DNA from: Rhodospirillaceae bacterium
GTDB lineage: Bacteria > Pseudomonadota > Alphaproteobacteria > Thalassobaculales > Thalassobaculaceae
NCBI GenBank assembly: GCA_002701455.1
Contig: NZVJ01000023.1
Span: 1-8,192, forward strand
Reading direction: 5' to 3'
DNA length: 8,192 nt
Below are positions 1 through 6,437 of the stretch, piece by piece. Both the position numbers and the translations under genes were made by a program. Below the pieces are notes generated by a model, which made no database searches, was not told where the DNA came from, and saw only the letters and a program-made list of their open reading frames with translations. Positions within the stretch are counted from its first letter, which is position 1, and every line of letters starts with the position of its first letter.

Positions 1-138
1 TTTTTCTTTTTCTGAAACAGCCACTGCGTCTTCTAAATCTAAGATGACAACATCAGAGCCCAGGGCAAGTGCTTTCTCAACGCGTCTTTCATGATTACCC
101 GGCGCGAATAGATAGGTTCGATTTGCGTGTTTTCTCAT
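1..138 (-). CDS. CitE/HpcH-HpaI family CoA-ester lyase, N-terminus only (partial)
   Basis: The first 46 codons of a minus-strand gene run off the left edge. The N-terminus contains RTYLFAPGN (residues 7-15) and VILDLEDAV (31-39), followed by SEKEK. This is the usual start of the CitE / malyl-CoA / citramalyl-CoA lyase family (TIM barrel, Mg-dependent), in which the RxxLFxPG strand and the DLEDAV strand lie in the active-site barrel. Members cleave or form (S)-citramalyl-CoA, malyl-CoA or similar beta-hydroxyacyl-CoA esters. The ATG has a purine-rich GTGGGG stretch about 8 bases upstream and lies 16 bp after the stop of the CoA-transferase remnant, so the two were probably one transcription unit. 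A CaiB-type transferase next to a CitE-type lyase is the arrangement of itaconate/citramalate degradation. The specific substrate cannot be decided from 46 residues, but the family call is firm. Confidence 0.85.
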   Translation of the reverse strand, partial: MRKHANRTYLFAPGNHERRVEKALALGSDVVILDLEDAVAVSEKEK

Positions 139-154
139 ATAACCCCACTTTCTT

Positions 155-529
155 TCAATGACTGTAGTTCGGACTGAGAACCTCTCGGTATAAGTCCTTG
201 TTGTGATCACCAAGCCCTGGGCCCAGATTATCGATTGTTCCAGGTGTCTCTGAAAGAGTTGGAAAAACATTAGGGACGGCAACATCTCCTACGCCAGGCA
301 CCTTTAAATATTTTATAGCTTCCCTTGCTTCGTTTAGCCACGCAAGAGACTGGTCCGGCAAATTCGTCCTGGTACCATATCGTCTACAGGGATCGCCGCC
401 ATTTGGATGCTCCACTTTTATTACGTCCGCTCCAAATTCACCCATAATTGTTGCAGCATAAGGCGCTGCTATAAAGCATGCTATATCAAGCACAAGGATT
501 CCGGTAAGCGGTTTAGTGTCTTTTATCAT
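155..529 (-). pseudogene. CaiB/BaiF (class III) CoA-transferase with the central part deleted
   Basis: The reading frame is open, about 124 codons, against about 400 for the family. Residues 1-69 from the ATG at 529 match the family N-terminus: [29 protein letters not shown], then SLAWLNEAR, which normally continues as NK-S-TLDL. From about residue 70 the sequence jumps to a typical family C-terminus: [29 protein letters not shown]. The join lies near 322-328, where GCAAGG can belong to either side. Roughly 260-290 residues are missing, including the aspartate that forms the acyl-enzyme anhydride, so transferase activity is not expected. I chose the ATG at 529 because purine-rich GAGAAGAAG precedes it and it gives the standard family start; the in-frame ATG at 601 has no ribosome site and adds 24 residues foreign to the family. 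It is either a decayed gene, a structural remnant or an assembly collapse. Confidence 0.8.
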
Positions 530-792
530 CAATATCTTCTTCTCGTCTAAATTGCGGTAACCTGAAAGAAAAACCAGCTTCGTATTTCCATATAATTTCA
601 TATTATAAGATTTAACAGCGCCTATACATCCATATGATATTCATTTTTCAAACAAATAAATATTTCCAGGCATGAATTAAGGAATATTATTATACGGATA
701 ACGAATGCTTATATTTTTGGCATGAAATTTTTTAGATACATTATAGTGATGTGATCAGATTAATGTATTTTTGTGAGAGAGGTTTTGGAAAG
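530..792. promoter_or_regulatory. Divergent intergenic region with possible promoter and repeats
   Basis: This very AT-rich stretch separates the minus-strand transferase remnant/lyase unit from the plus-strand dehydrogenase, so promoters for both directions should lie here. For the plus gene, a weak sigma-70-like pair is TTGGCA (717-722) and TATAGT (742-747), with a 19-bp spacer that is longer than ideal; this would leave a leader of about 40 bases. GGCATGAA occurs at 669-676 and again at 719-726, exactly 50 bp apart. An imperfect inverted repeat pairs AATATTTCC (659-667) with GGAATATT (681-688), with one bulged base. No RNA gene is seen. The promoter assignment is by eye. Confidence 0.35.
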
Positions 793-1653
793 ATGGCGGA
801 TAAAATTGGATGGATTGGGTTAGGCAGCATGGGAAACCGGATGGCTAAGAATGTAGCCAAAAACGGATATCAAATGATTGTTGCTGATAAAATGAATACT
901 AAATCTGCTCCCGAGGGCACACAAATTGCTTCTAATAATTTGGAAGTAATATCAGAAGCAAATATACTTATCTTATCAATACCCGCTGGACCAGATACAT
1001 TAGAGATAACTCGCGAAATATTAACGGCCCCAAACTCTTCTGTGAAAATTGTTGTTGATACATCCACAATAGGCATCCCCCATGCACAAGAAGCTGCAGA
1101 ATTACTTTTAGATAAGGGAATAGAATACGCAGATGCGCCGGTATCAGGTGGAATAGCTGGAGCAGAAGCGGCAACCCTAGCTGTTATGGTAGGATGCAAC
1201 GACAAAACCTTCGACAGGGTGCAGCCTATCTTGAAGTGTATAGGCGCAAATGTTTTTCATGTTGGCGCTAAACCCGGTCAAGGACAGACAGTAAAACTAT
1301 TAAATAATTTTCTTTCAGCAACAGCAATGGCAGCCACTAGTGAAGCCATGGCTTTCGGCACAGCAAACGGGTTGGATATGAATGCTATCTTGGACGTTGT
1401 AAATGTTTCCAGTGGAAGAAATACAGCAACCATGGATAAATTCCCAAATAGAATTTCTAATGAAGCTTTCGATGGCGGCTTTGCAACTAAGATGATGGCA
1501 AAAGACGTGCGACTTTATGTTGAAAACGTTACAAGATCTAAAACCGCCAGCAAGATTGCACCACTTGTGGCTGCTCAATTTGCTGCTTTAGAAGAAGCTG
1601 AGCCGGGATCCGATTTCACCCGGATTTATCCCTTCGTTCGCGACCACGAGTAA
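793..1653 (+). CDS. 3-hydroxyisobutyrate dehydrogenase-family (beta-hydroxyacid) NAD(P)-dependent dehydrogenase
   Basis: A 286-residue cytosolic oxidoreductase of the beta-hydroxyacid dehydrogenase family, full length. In order it shows the Rossmann dinucleotide loop IGLGSMG (residues 8-14), the substrate-binding signature DAPVSGG (114-120), and the G-x-G-x3-K-x3-N catalytic motif GQGQTVKLLNN with Lys168 and Asn172. The C-terminal all-helical domain contains ATKMMAKDVRL (Lys237-Asp238). Members oxidise 3-hydroxyisobutyrate to methylmalonate semialdehyde (valine breakdown) or reduce tartronate semialdehyde to glycerate; others act on succinic semialdehyde or sulfolactaldehyde. The sequence alone does not separate these. 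The ATG at 793 is chosen because it begins the canonical ADKIGWIGLG start and follows purine-rich GAGAGAGG and GGAAAG. An in-frame ATG at 751 would add 14 non-conserved residues. The gene stands alone on the plus strand, convergent with the MFS gene. Confidence 0.88.
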   Translation: MADKIGWIGLGSMGNRMAKNVAKNGYQMIVADKMNTKSAPEGTQIASNNLEVISEANILILSIPAGPDTLEITREILTAPNSSVKIVVDTSTIGIPHAQEAAELLLDKGIEYADAPVSGGIAGAEAATLAVMVGCNDKTFDRVQPILKCIGANVFHVGAKPGQGQTVKLLNNFLSATAMAATSEAMAFGTANGLDMNAILDVVNVSSGRNTATMDKFPNRISNEAFDGGFATKMMAKDVRLYVENVTRSKTASKIAPLVAAQFAALEEAEPGSDFTRIYPFVRDHE

Positions 1654-1669
1654 ACGATAAGACATTTAT

Positions 1670-1687
1670 AAAAAGGGCCCGAGGGCC
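1670..1687 (-). terminator. Putative rho-independent terminator of the minus-strand operon (distal)
   Basis: Read on the minus strand, GGCC-CTCG-GGCC forms a short GC-rich hairpin (a fifth C-G pair is possible only with a two-base loop) followed by C and five T residues. The same hairpin read on the plus strand is followed by AGGAAAT and no T tract, so it fits termination of transcription coming from the MFS gene. The stem is short, so confidence is moderate. Confidence 0.4.
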
Positions 1688-1714
1688 AGGAAATAAAAAA
1701 CTGTAAATAGAGTT

Positions 1715-1736
1715 AAAACATCAACGTTATTTGATG
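1715..1736 (-). terminator. Putative weak terminator hairpin directly after the MFS gene
   Basis: On the minus strand CATCAA, a six-base loop and TTGATG give a perfect six-pair stem followed by TTTT. It lies 31 bp past the MFS stop codon and 28 bp before the distal GC-rich hairpin, so the two may act in tandem. The stem is AT-containing and the T tract short. Confidence 0.3.
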
Positions 1737-1766
1737 GTCATCCAAAGTCTGCTATTTTCAGTAAAC

Positions 1767-2990
1767 TCAACGTTTTCCAAGTGCGAGTTTAACGGCATCC
1801 GGGCGACGGCGCAGCAACAGCATTGCCAGAGCGCCTATAAAGGGTCCAGGGAATAACAACAAGAAAGCCCACTGAAAACTCCCAAACCAATGCGCTGATA
1901 AGGGCACAAGCCAGATAGCCAGAATTGTAATGCCGAAGCCAAGTGCCATTTGCACTGTGAGAGCTGTCCCCACTAGATGAGACTCCGCTAGCTCCGTAGC
2001 TGCTGCGGAGAACTGTCCACTATCTGATATAATTGTGAGACCCCAAATAAAAGCAACAAATACGAAAACTGCGGGTGCTACTTCAATACTGAATCCTATC
2101 AAAAACGCACAGCTGCCTGAGGTAAACATAAGGATAGCGGTCGTGTAACATCGACCAAAAACATCGGACAAACGTCCAACAATTACGCACCCAATTGCTC
2201 CAATAGATACAACAAAAAAACTAAAATATTCGGGGGTCAAAAAAGAAAATAAATTTAGGTTTGCCTCAGGAATCCTGGCAAATGTAAGTATCCAGGCCCA
2301 CATAGCATACAACTCCCACATATGACCGATGTAACCAACATTAAGAAAATAGAATGATTTGTTAGAAAGGACCTGAAGGATCTGCCTGGGTTTGAATTCA
2401 GTTCTATCAAAGGGAAAGGGTCCTTCAGAAATAACAAAAAGAAAAACCAGTCCTATCAAAAAAGTAAAAGCAGAACTTATCCAAATTACGTGTATCCAAT
2501 TTTCGTCTGTAACCATCGCTCGAAATAGGTGCGGCATAGCTGATCCAATAGTTAACGCCCCTATAATTATGCCCATTGCTATACCACGGCCCGTCTGAAA
2601 CCAAGTCGCGACTAGTTTAACAACCGGTGGATAAACCCCAGAAAGAGCAACCCCAGTTATAAATCGAAGTGTGATAATTCCAATCGGAGTATCGGCAAAT
2701 AACAACAAAAGATTTGCCGCGGCTGCAAAACCACATGAAAAAGCTATTAACTTGGTGAGGGTCATGCTGTCGGAAAGGTTGAAAAAAGCGATTAAAAGGG
2801 CGCCCACCACAAAACCTGACTGGACTGCATTAGTTAGCCACACTTGCTGTGTTTCCCCAAGTTGAACACGCCCCGCAAGTTCAGGCATTATTACGGTCCC
2901 AGAAAACCAAGTCCCTAGAGCGCCAACTAAACAGAGGCTAATAATAAATAACGCAAGAAACGGATTAGTTTCATCCGAGTGCATAAACAT
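1767..2990 (-). CDS. Major facilitator superfamily (MFS) transporter, 12 helices
   Basis: A 407-residue inner-membrane carrier. Hydrophobic segments fit 12 helices, at roughly 11-31, 50-70, 77-99, 104-125, 136-156, 167-188, 213-238, 254-272, 282-302, 306-325, 340-363 and 371-394. There is a longer polar loop between helices 6 and 7 (189-212), as is typical. GRLSDVFGR (272-280) after helix 8 is the MFS motif-A-like loop, the counterpart of the helix 2-3 loop. Helices 4-5 carry the glycine-rich GVALSGVYPP and GRGIAMG. The substrate is not readable; as the last gene of a catabolic operon it probably imports the acid that the enzymes act on, though export of a product is possible. The start at 2990 has no strong ribosome site, and a second in-frame ATG lies two codons later. 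The 5' neighbour is the small membrane protein, 68 bp away. Confidence 0.88.
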   Translation of the reverse strand: MFMHSDETNPFLALFIISLCLVGALGTWFSGTVIMPELAGRVQLGETQQVWLTNAVQSGFVVGALLIAFFNLSDSMTLTKLIAFSCGFAAAANLLLLFADTPIGIITLRFITGVALSGVYPPVVKLVATWFQTGRGIAMGIIIGALTIGSAMPHLFRAMVTDENWIHVIWISSAFTFLIGLVFLFVISEGPFPFDRTEFKPRQILQVLSNKSFYFLNVGYIGHMWELYAMWAWILTFARIPEANLNLFSFLTPEYFSFFVVSIGAIGCVIVGRLSDVFGRCYTTAILMFTSGSCAFLIGFSIEVAPAVFVFVAFIWGLTIISDSGQFSAAATELAESHLVGTALTVQMALGFGITILAIWLVPLSAHWFGSFQWAFLLLFPGPFIGALAMLLLRRRPDAVKLALGKR

Positions 2991-3058
2991 TGAATAACAA
3001 CACCGGGCTAAATTTTTGCAGTATACTGATGAACATTTTGAAATTCAGTCTAATAAAT

Positions 3059-3238
3059 TTAGGTGTCGTCTTTGGCACCAGCCTCTGGGAACAGCCAAAG
3101 CGCTATTATCATAAATGCTGTTAGGCCGATTATAACTATTGCAACAAAACTGTCTGCAAATGTTGCTTCCAACCAAGAGCAAAAAGTTCCAAGCAGGACT
3201 ACCCCAAGGGTAAGGATCAGTTTAATTTTTGTAGACAA
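3059..3238 (-). CDS. Small two-helix membrane protein (hypothetical, TTG start)
   Basis: A 59-codon minus-strand frame starting at TTG (3236-3238) and ending in TAA. It encodes a short basic N-terminus (STKIK), a hydrophobic segment at about 6-22, a polar turn WLEATFAD (22-29), a second hydrophobic segment at about 30-50 ending in ALWLFPE, and a polar tail AGAKDDT. This amphipathic two-helix plan is unlikely in non-coding DNA and supports a real gene. GGGGA (3248-3252) and GAGGT (3257-3261) lie upstream at usable spacing, and an in-frame TGA just beyond leaves TTG as the natural start. It sits 78 bp after the second TfdA-like gene and 68 bp before the MFS gene, same strand, so it is probably in the operon. 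I recognise no family; an accessory peptide of the MFS carrier is one possibility. The open frame on the opposite strand over this region looks like its shadow. Confidence 0.6.
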   Translation of the reverse strand: MSTKIKLILTLGVVLLGTFCSWLEATFADSFVAIVIIGLTAFMIIALWLFPEAGAKDDT

Positions 3239-3316
3239 GAGCTTGCATCCCCAATTACCTCAAAAACTATTTTTACAGTCATATAATATTTTTGCGAGCA
3301 GTTTAACAAACAAGAT

Positions 3317-4201
3317 TTATTCAGCAGACATCAAAGTCGGTGCAGTGCCGGCTACCGTAGTTCGGCGCATATCACGCTTTTCGCCTGTATCTTTAAAAGG
3401 CCTTACTCGATGCATACATTGCCGATTATCCCACATAACAAGATCACCTGATTTCCATTCATGGGCATAAACAAAGTGACGTTGCGTGGCAAACTCCATT
3501 AATTCCCTGATAAAATCGCGCCCCTCCGGTATCTCCCAGCCTAAAATCTTTCCAATATGCGAGGAAAGGTATACCGACTTGCGTTGGGTAAATTCGTTTA
3601 CCCGGACCATTACATGATGTACTGGCTTGAACATTTGTTTTTCTTCTTCGTTAAAATCTGAAAACCCAAGTTGACCCCGCGAATATATAAGGGAATGTTC
3701 CGTGATAAGGTCCGCTATTTCGTTTTTTGTATCCCTGTCTAACTCTTCATAAACTGCAGGCATAAAAGAAAACTCTGTATTTCCTCCAACCTTGGGACTG
3801 CTTCTGCAAGAAAGAATAGAAAATTTAGACGGGATTTTTCTAAATGAACTGTCTGTATGCCACAACCTGTTGCCTAAATTAAACATGCGCCTCCGATCGC
3901 CCTTTTTCAAAATTTCCCCATCTTGATCAAGATTGCTTACATCTGCGAACTCTAAGCTAAGGCGTCTTTCATTTCCTTTTAAAACATTCGATCCAACATG
4001 TAATTCCAGCTCACCAAAATTTTTTGTGTAGGATACTTGTTCTTCATCAGATAAAAATTGCCCTCTGAAAATTAAGACCCCAAACTGATCCATCCCCTCC
4101 TCAATTTCTCTTACTTCATTTTGCGAAAGCGAGTTTGACAAATCAATTCCTGAGACTTCCCCAACAAAGTATTTATGTACTTGTTTAATCTCTATGGGCA
4201 T
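3317..4201 (-). CDS. TfdA/TauD-family Fe(II)/2-oxoglutarate dioxygenase (second tandem copy)
   Basis: A 294-residue cytosolic oxygenase that would couple oxidation of 2-oxoglutarate to succinate and CO2 with hydroxylation of an organic substrate. The iron triad is His115 and Asp117 in LWHTDSS and His264 in DNRQCMHR. Thr142 in GGNTEF and Arg276 match the TfdA residues that hold 2-oxoglutarate, and Arg280 (in RDMRRTT) matches the arginine that grips the substrate carboxylate in TfdA. VGEVSGIDL near the start and FVYAHEWKSGDLVMWDNR near the end are strongly TfdA-like. It is about 62% identical to its upstream neighbour, with no gaps over 290 positions (hand count), so the pair arose by tandem duplication. 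The start is preceded by AGGGAAG and lies 16 bp after the neighbour's stop. The substrate is unknown; herbicide-type aryloxyacetates are only the archetype. Confidence 0.9.
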   Translation of the reverse strand: MPIEIKQVHKYFVGEVSGIDLSNSLSQNEVREIEEGMDQFGVLIFRGQFLSDEEQVSYTKNFGELELHVGSNVLKGNERRLSLEFADVSNLDQDGEILKKGDRRRMFNLGNRLWHTDSSFRKIPSKFSILSCRSSPKVGGNTEFSFMPAVYEELDRDTKNEIADLITEHSLIYSRGQLGFSDFNEEEKQMFKPVHHVMVRVNEFTQRKSVYLSSHIGKILGWEIPEGRDFIRELMEFATQRHFVYAHEWKSGDLVMWDNRQCMHRVRPFKDTGEKRDMRRTTVAGTAPTLMSAE

Positions 4202-4217
4202 TTTTTCTTCCCTATTC

Positions 4218-5108
4218 TCAAAGTTGATCTATCTGGGGGGTCGTCTGAACTGCCCCCGCTATTGTAGTGCGTCGCATGTCTCTTGGTTCATTCGCGTCAT
4301 CAAATCTTCTAACACGATGCATACACTGTCTATTGTCCCAAACGACAAGGTCGCCAATGGACCAGGAATGCCGGTAAACAAATGAGCGGTTGGTTGCATG
4401 TTCCATTAATTCCCGAATGAAATCTCGAGCCTCGGGGATCTCCCAGCCTATTATCGAACCAATATGTGACGATAAAAAAATTGACTTGCGTCCAGTAAAC
4501 TTATTAGTTCGCACCAACTTTTGCCTCACTGGGGCAAATGTTTTCCTTTCTTCATCACTAAATTCTGTAAAGCCAAGCTGTCCCCTTGAATATAGTAACG
4601 AATGCTCCGTTATTAAGTCCTCTATTTCAATTTTTATATCTTGGTCCAGTGCATCATAAGCAGCTGGCATAAAAGCAAATTCTGTATTTCCGCCCGTTGA
4701 CGCTACACTCCTGCAAGAAAGAAGAGAACACTTAGCCGGGATAGCACGATATGAACTATCCGAATGCCAAAGTCTGTTGCCAAGATTAAACATTCGTCTT
4801 CGATCAGAACGACCAAGCAGTTTCCCGTTCTTATCGAGATTACTAACATCCGCCATCTGAACATTGAGGCGACGATCTTTATCTTTGGTAACGTTCCCGC
4901 CCTTCGCTAATTCTATCTCGCCAAAAACTTTGCTAAATTTTATTTGTTCTTCGTCTGTAAATAATTGATTTCGAAAAATTAACACTCCGAACTGGTCCAA
5001 GGCTTGATTCAGTAGTATTCCATCTTCTTTAGTCATTGCATGGCGGCAATCTATGCCCGAAACTTCCCCAACAAAACATTCATGCTTTTTTTCAATCGAA
5101 ATGGCCAT
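4218..5108 (-). CDS. TfdA/TauD-family Fe(II)/2-oxoglutarate dioxygenase (first tandem copy)
   Basis: A 296-residue paralogue of the following gene, with the catalytic set at the same positions: His115-x-Asp117 in LWHSDSS, Thr142 in GGNTEF, His264 in DNRQCMHR, Arg276 and Arg280 in RDMRRTT. The stretch ATNRSFVYRHSWSIGD with VVWDNR is close to the TfdA signature. The role expected from the family is 2-oxoglutarate-dependent hydroxylation of a free carboxylic acid; in TfdA this breaks an ether bond and yields glyoxylate. The copies differ most at residues 21-36, 68-83 and 186-200, where substrate choice could diverge, while the iron site is almost identical (Ser116/Tyr120 here, Thr116/Phe120 in the other). 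A GAGGA stretch lies about 12 bases before the ATG, a loose ribosome site. A 124-bp gap with a possible promoter separates it from the CoA-transferase gene. Confidence 0.9.
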   Translation of the reverse strand: MAISIEKKHECFVGEVSGIDCRHAMTKEDGILLNQALDQFGVLIFRNQLFTDEEQIKFSKVFGEIELAKGGNVTKDKDRRLNVQMADVSNLDKNGKLLGRSDRRRMFNLGNRLWHSDSSYRAIPAKCSLLSCRSVASTGGNTEFAFMPAAYDALDQDIKIEIEDLITEHSLLYSRGQLGFTEFSDEERKTFAPVRQKLVRTNKFTGRKSIFLSSHIGSIIGWEIPEARDFIRELMEHATNRSFVYRHSWSIGDLVVWDNRQCMHRVRRFDDANEPRDMRRTTIAGAVQTTPQIDQL

Positions 5109-5198
5109 ATGAACTCACAATCCTCTTTTGCAACCGAGTTAGTTAGAAACAGACCAACAACAAATGCCTATCATCTTTTCAAAAAAACTCTCTATAGA

Positions 5199-5204
5199 AT
5201 TATA
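5199..5204 (-). promoter_or_regulatory. Possible internal -10 element ahead of the dioxygenase pair
   Basis: A perfect TATAAT occurs on the minus strand, about 90 bp upstream of the first TfdA-like start, in an AT-rich 124-bp gap much longer than the 9-16 bp gaps elsewhere in the operon. No convincing -35 box is seen at 16-18 bp; a TG lies three bases before the hexamer, which is not the exact extended -10 spacing. It could give the dioxygenases their own transcript. Confidence 0.25.
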
Positions 5205-5232
5205 TATCATAACCTCTGACTATTTTTTTAGC

Positions 5233-6426
5233 CTAGACCACCCCATTTTTCTTAAGTTTTGAAAACTGTTCTTTATCTATCCCACAAAGATCACCCAAAA
5301 CACCTTCCGTATGCTCTCCCAAAAAGGGGGGGCGTTCTATTTGCGCCGGCGACTCTGAAAGCTTGATGGGACACCCGACGGTTTTATATGTTCCCCTTGG
5401 CGGATAATCTATATCCAGGATCATATCTCTTTCCTTTAGATGTGGATCCTCCAGAATCTCGCCAGTATCTTGACAAGCTCCGCTGGGTACGCCTGCGTCA
5501 CCTAGTATGCGCATAGCCTCATGTTTAGTTTTCTGAAGAGTCCAGCCTTCTATAATAGGATTGAGCGTGTCCCGATTTTCCCAGCGACTTTCTGCTGTTG
5601 CATATCGCGGGTCATCTATTATATCAGGTCGCCCGATCGCAGTTGCAAAAGAACCCCACATTTGTTGTTGTGCGAATATATAGATATAGTCATTTGATCC
5701 GCCAGGTGCACACGGGTAAGTTGAACCTGGCACATTGCGACCTAACTGATTTCCAGTCCTTTTTTGAACTCCCCCCAGTCTCTGGTGATCTCTCAGACTT
5801 ATTCGCATTATGTTAGCTACACTGTCCTGCATTGACACTTCTACTTGCTGACCCTTGCCAGTAGTGTGTCGTTGTTGAATCGCAGCAAGTATACCTATCG
5901 CCATATGCATCCCCGTACCTGAGTCCCCTATGGCCGGCCAAACATATGTGGGTGGGTTCTCTGGAAATCCTGTGGCACACATTGCTCCACCCATCGCTTG
6001 AGCGATAGGCTCAAAACTCTTAAAACCACTATACGGGCCATACGTTCCAAAGCCTTTTATGGTAGCGTAAATTAGTTTTTGATTAACTTTTGATAACACA
6101 TCATAACCTAAGCCGAGCCTATCTAGAGCCCCCGGCGAGAAATTCTCAACCAGCACATCGGAGGCTTCTATTACTTTTTTAAAAAGTTCCTTCCCTTCAT
6201 CTGTTTTTAAATTAAGCGTCAGACTTTTTTTACTGGAATTCAGAATTAGGAAAAATAAACTGTCGCTATCCTTATCCCTCATATTTGTTCTGGCTACGTC
6301 CCCTTTACCCGGCTCCTCTAGTTTAATTACGTCGGCTCCAAGCCACGCCAGAATTTGCGTGCAGGCGGGTCCTGCCTGATTATGTGTCATATCTATGACC
6401 CGCAAACCGTCTAAAGCTTTTTTCAT
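5233..6426 (-). CDS. CaiB/BaiF class III CoA-transferase, formyl-CoA-transferase-like
   Basis: A complete 397-residue cytosolic class III CoA-transferase, which would move CoA between carboxylic acids through an aspartyl anhydride intermediate. The N-terminus THNQAGPACTQ closely matches formyl-CoA:oxalate CoA-transferase (Frc), including Gln17. Further matches are GADVIKLE (30-37), LVENFSPGALDRLG (92-105), AIGDSGTGMHMAIGILAA with catalytic Asp168, and GQQVEVSMQDSVAN followed by RISLRDHQRL. The C-terminus has PFLGEHTEGVL. It is about 30 residues shorter than the Frc I recall (428), mainly because the insert with the glycine-rich GGGGQ loop that covers the Frc active site is absent. Oxalate/formate use is therefore not assured, and another acid from this pathway is as likely. 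AGGAG overlaps the stop codon of the upstream gene, so the two are translationally linked. Confidence 0.92.
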   Translation of the reverse strand: MKKALDGLRVIDMTHNQAGPACTQILAWLGADVIKLEEPGKGDVARTNMRDKDSDSLFFLILNSSKKSLTLNLKTDEGKELFKKVIEASDVLVENFSPGALDRLGLGYDVLSKVNQKLIYATIKGFGTYGPYSGFKSFEPIAQAMGGAMCATGFPENPPTYVWPAIGDSGTGMHMAIGILAAIQQRHTTGKGQQVEVSMQDSVANIMRISLRDHQRLGGVQKRTGNQLGRNVPGSTYPCAPGGSNDYIYIFAQQQMWGSFATAIGRPDIIDDPRYATAESRWENRDTLNPIIEGWTLQKTKHEAMRILGDAGVPSGACQDTGEILEDPHLKERDMILDIDYPPRGTYKTVGCPIKLSESPAQIERPPFLGEHTEGVLGDLCGIDKEQFSKLKKNGVV

Positions 6427-6432
6427 TTAACT

Positions 6433-6437
6433 CTCCT
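6433..6437 (-). promoter_or_regulatory. Ribosome binding site AGGAG overlapping the upstream stop codon
   Basis: On the minus strand TAGGAGAG followed by TTAAATG merges the TAG stop of the PhyH-family gene with the Shine-Dalgarno sequence of the CoA-transferase gene, six bases before its ATG. This arrangement favours translational coupling and fixes the CoA-transferase start at 6426. Confidence 0.8.

Noticed and set aside
530..601. In-frame N-terminal extension of the CoA-transferase remnant from an ATG at 601
   Set aside because: There is no ribosome site, and the 24 added residues are unlike the family start, which begins cleanly at the ATG at 529.
751..792. Upstream ATG for the beta-hydroxyacid dehydrogenase
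   Set aside because: The 14 added residues are not conserved in the family; the ATG at 793 gives the canonical start and has purine-rich sequence before it.
870..1578. Minus-strand frames inside the dehydrogenase gene
   Set aside because: They lie within a clear full-length enzyme on the plus strand and encode no recognisable motif.
1676..1687. Terminator for the plus-strand dehydrogenase
   Set aside because: The hairpin is followed on the plus strand by AGGAAAT, without a T tract, so it is assigned to the minus strand only.
3063..3470. 135-codon plus-strand frame across the small membrane gene and the end of a dioxygenase gene
   Set aside because: It overlaps the well-supported dioxygenase on the opposite strand, shows no domain, and over 3063-3238 mirrors the two-helix minus-strand gene.
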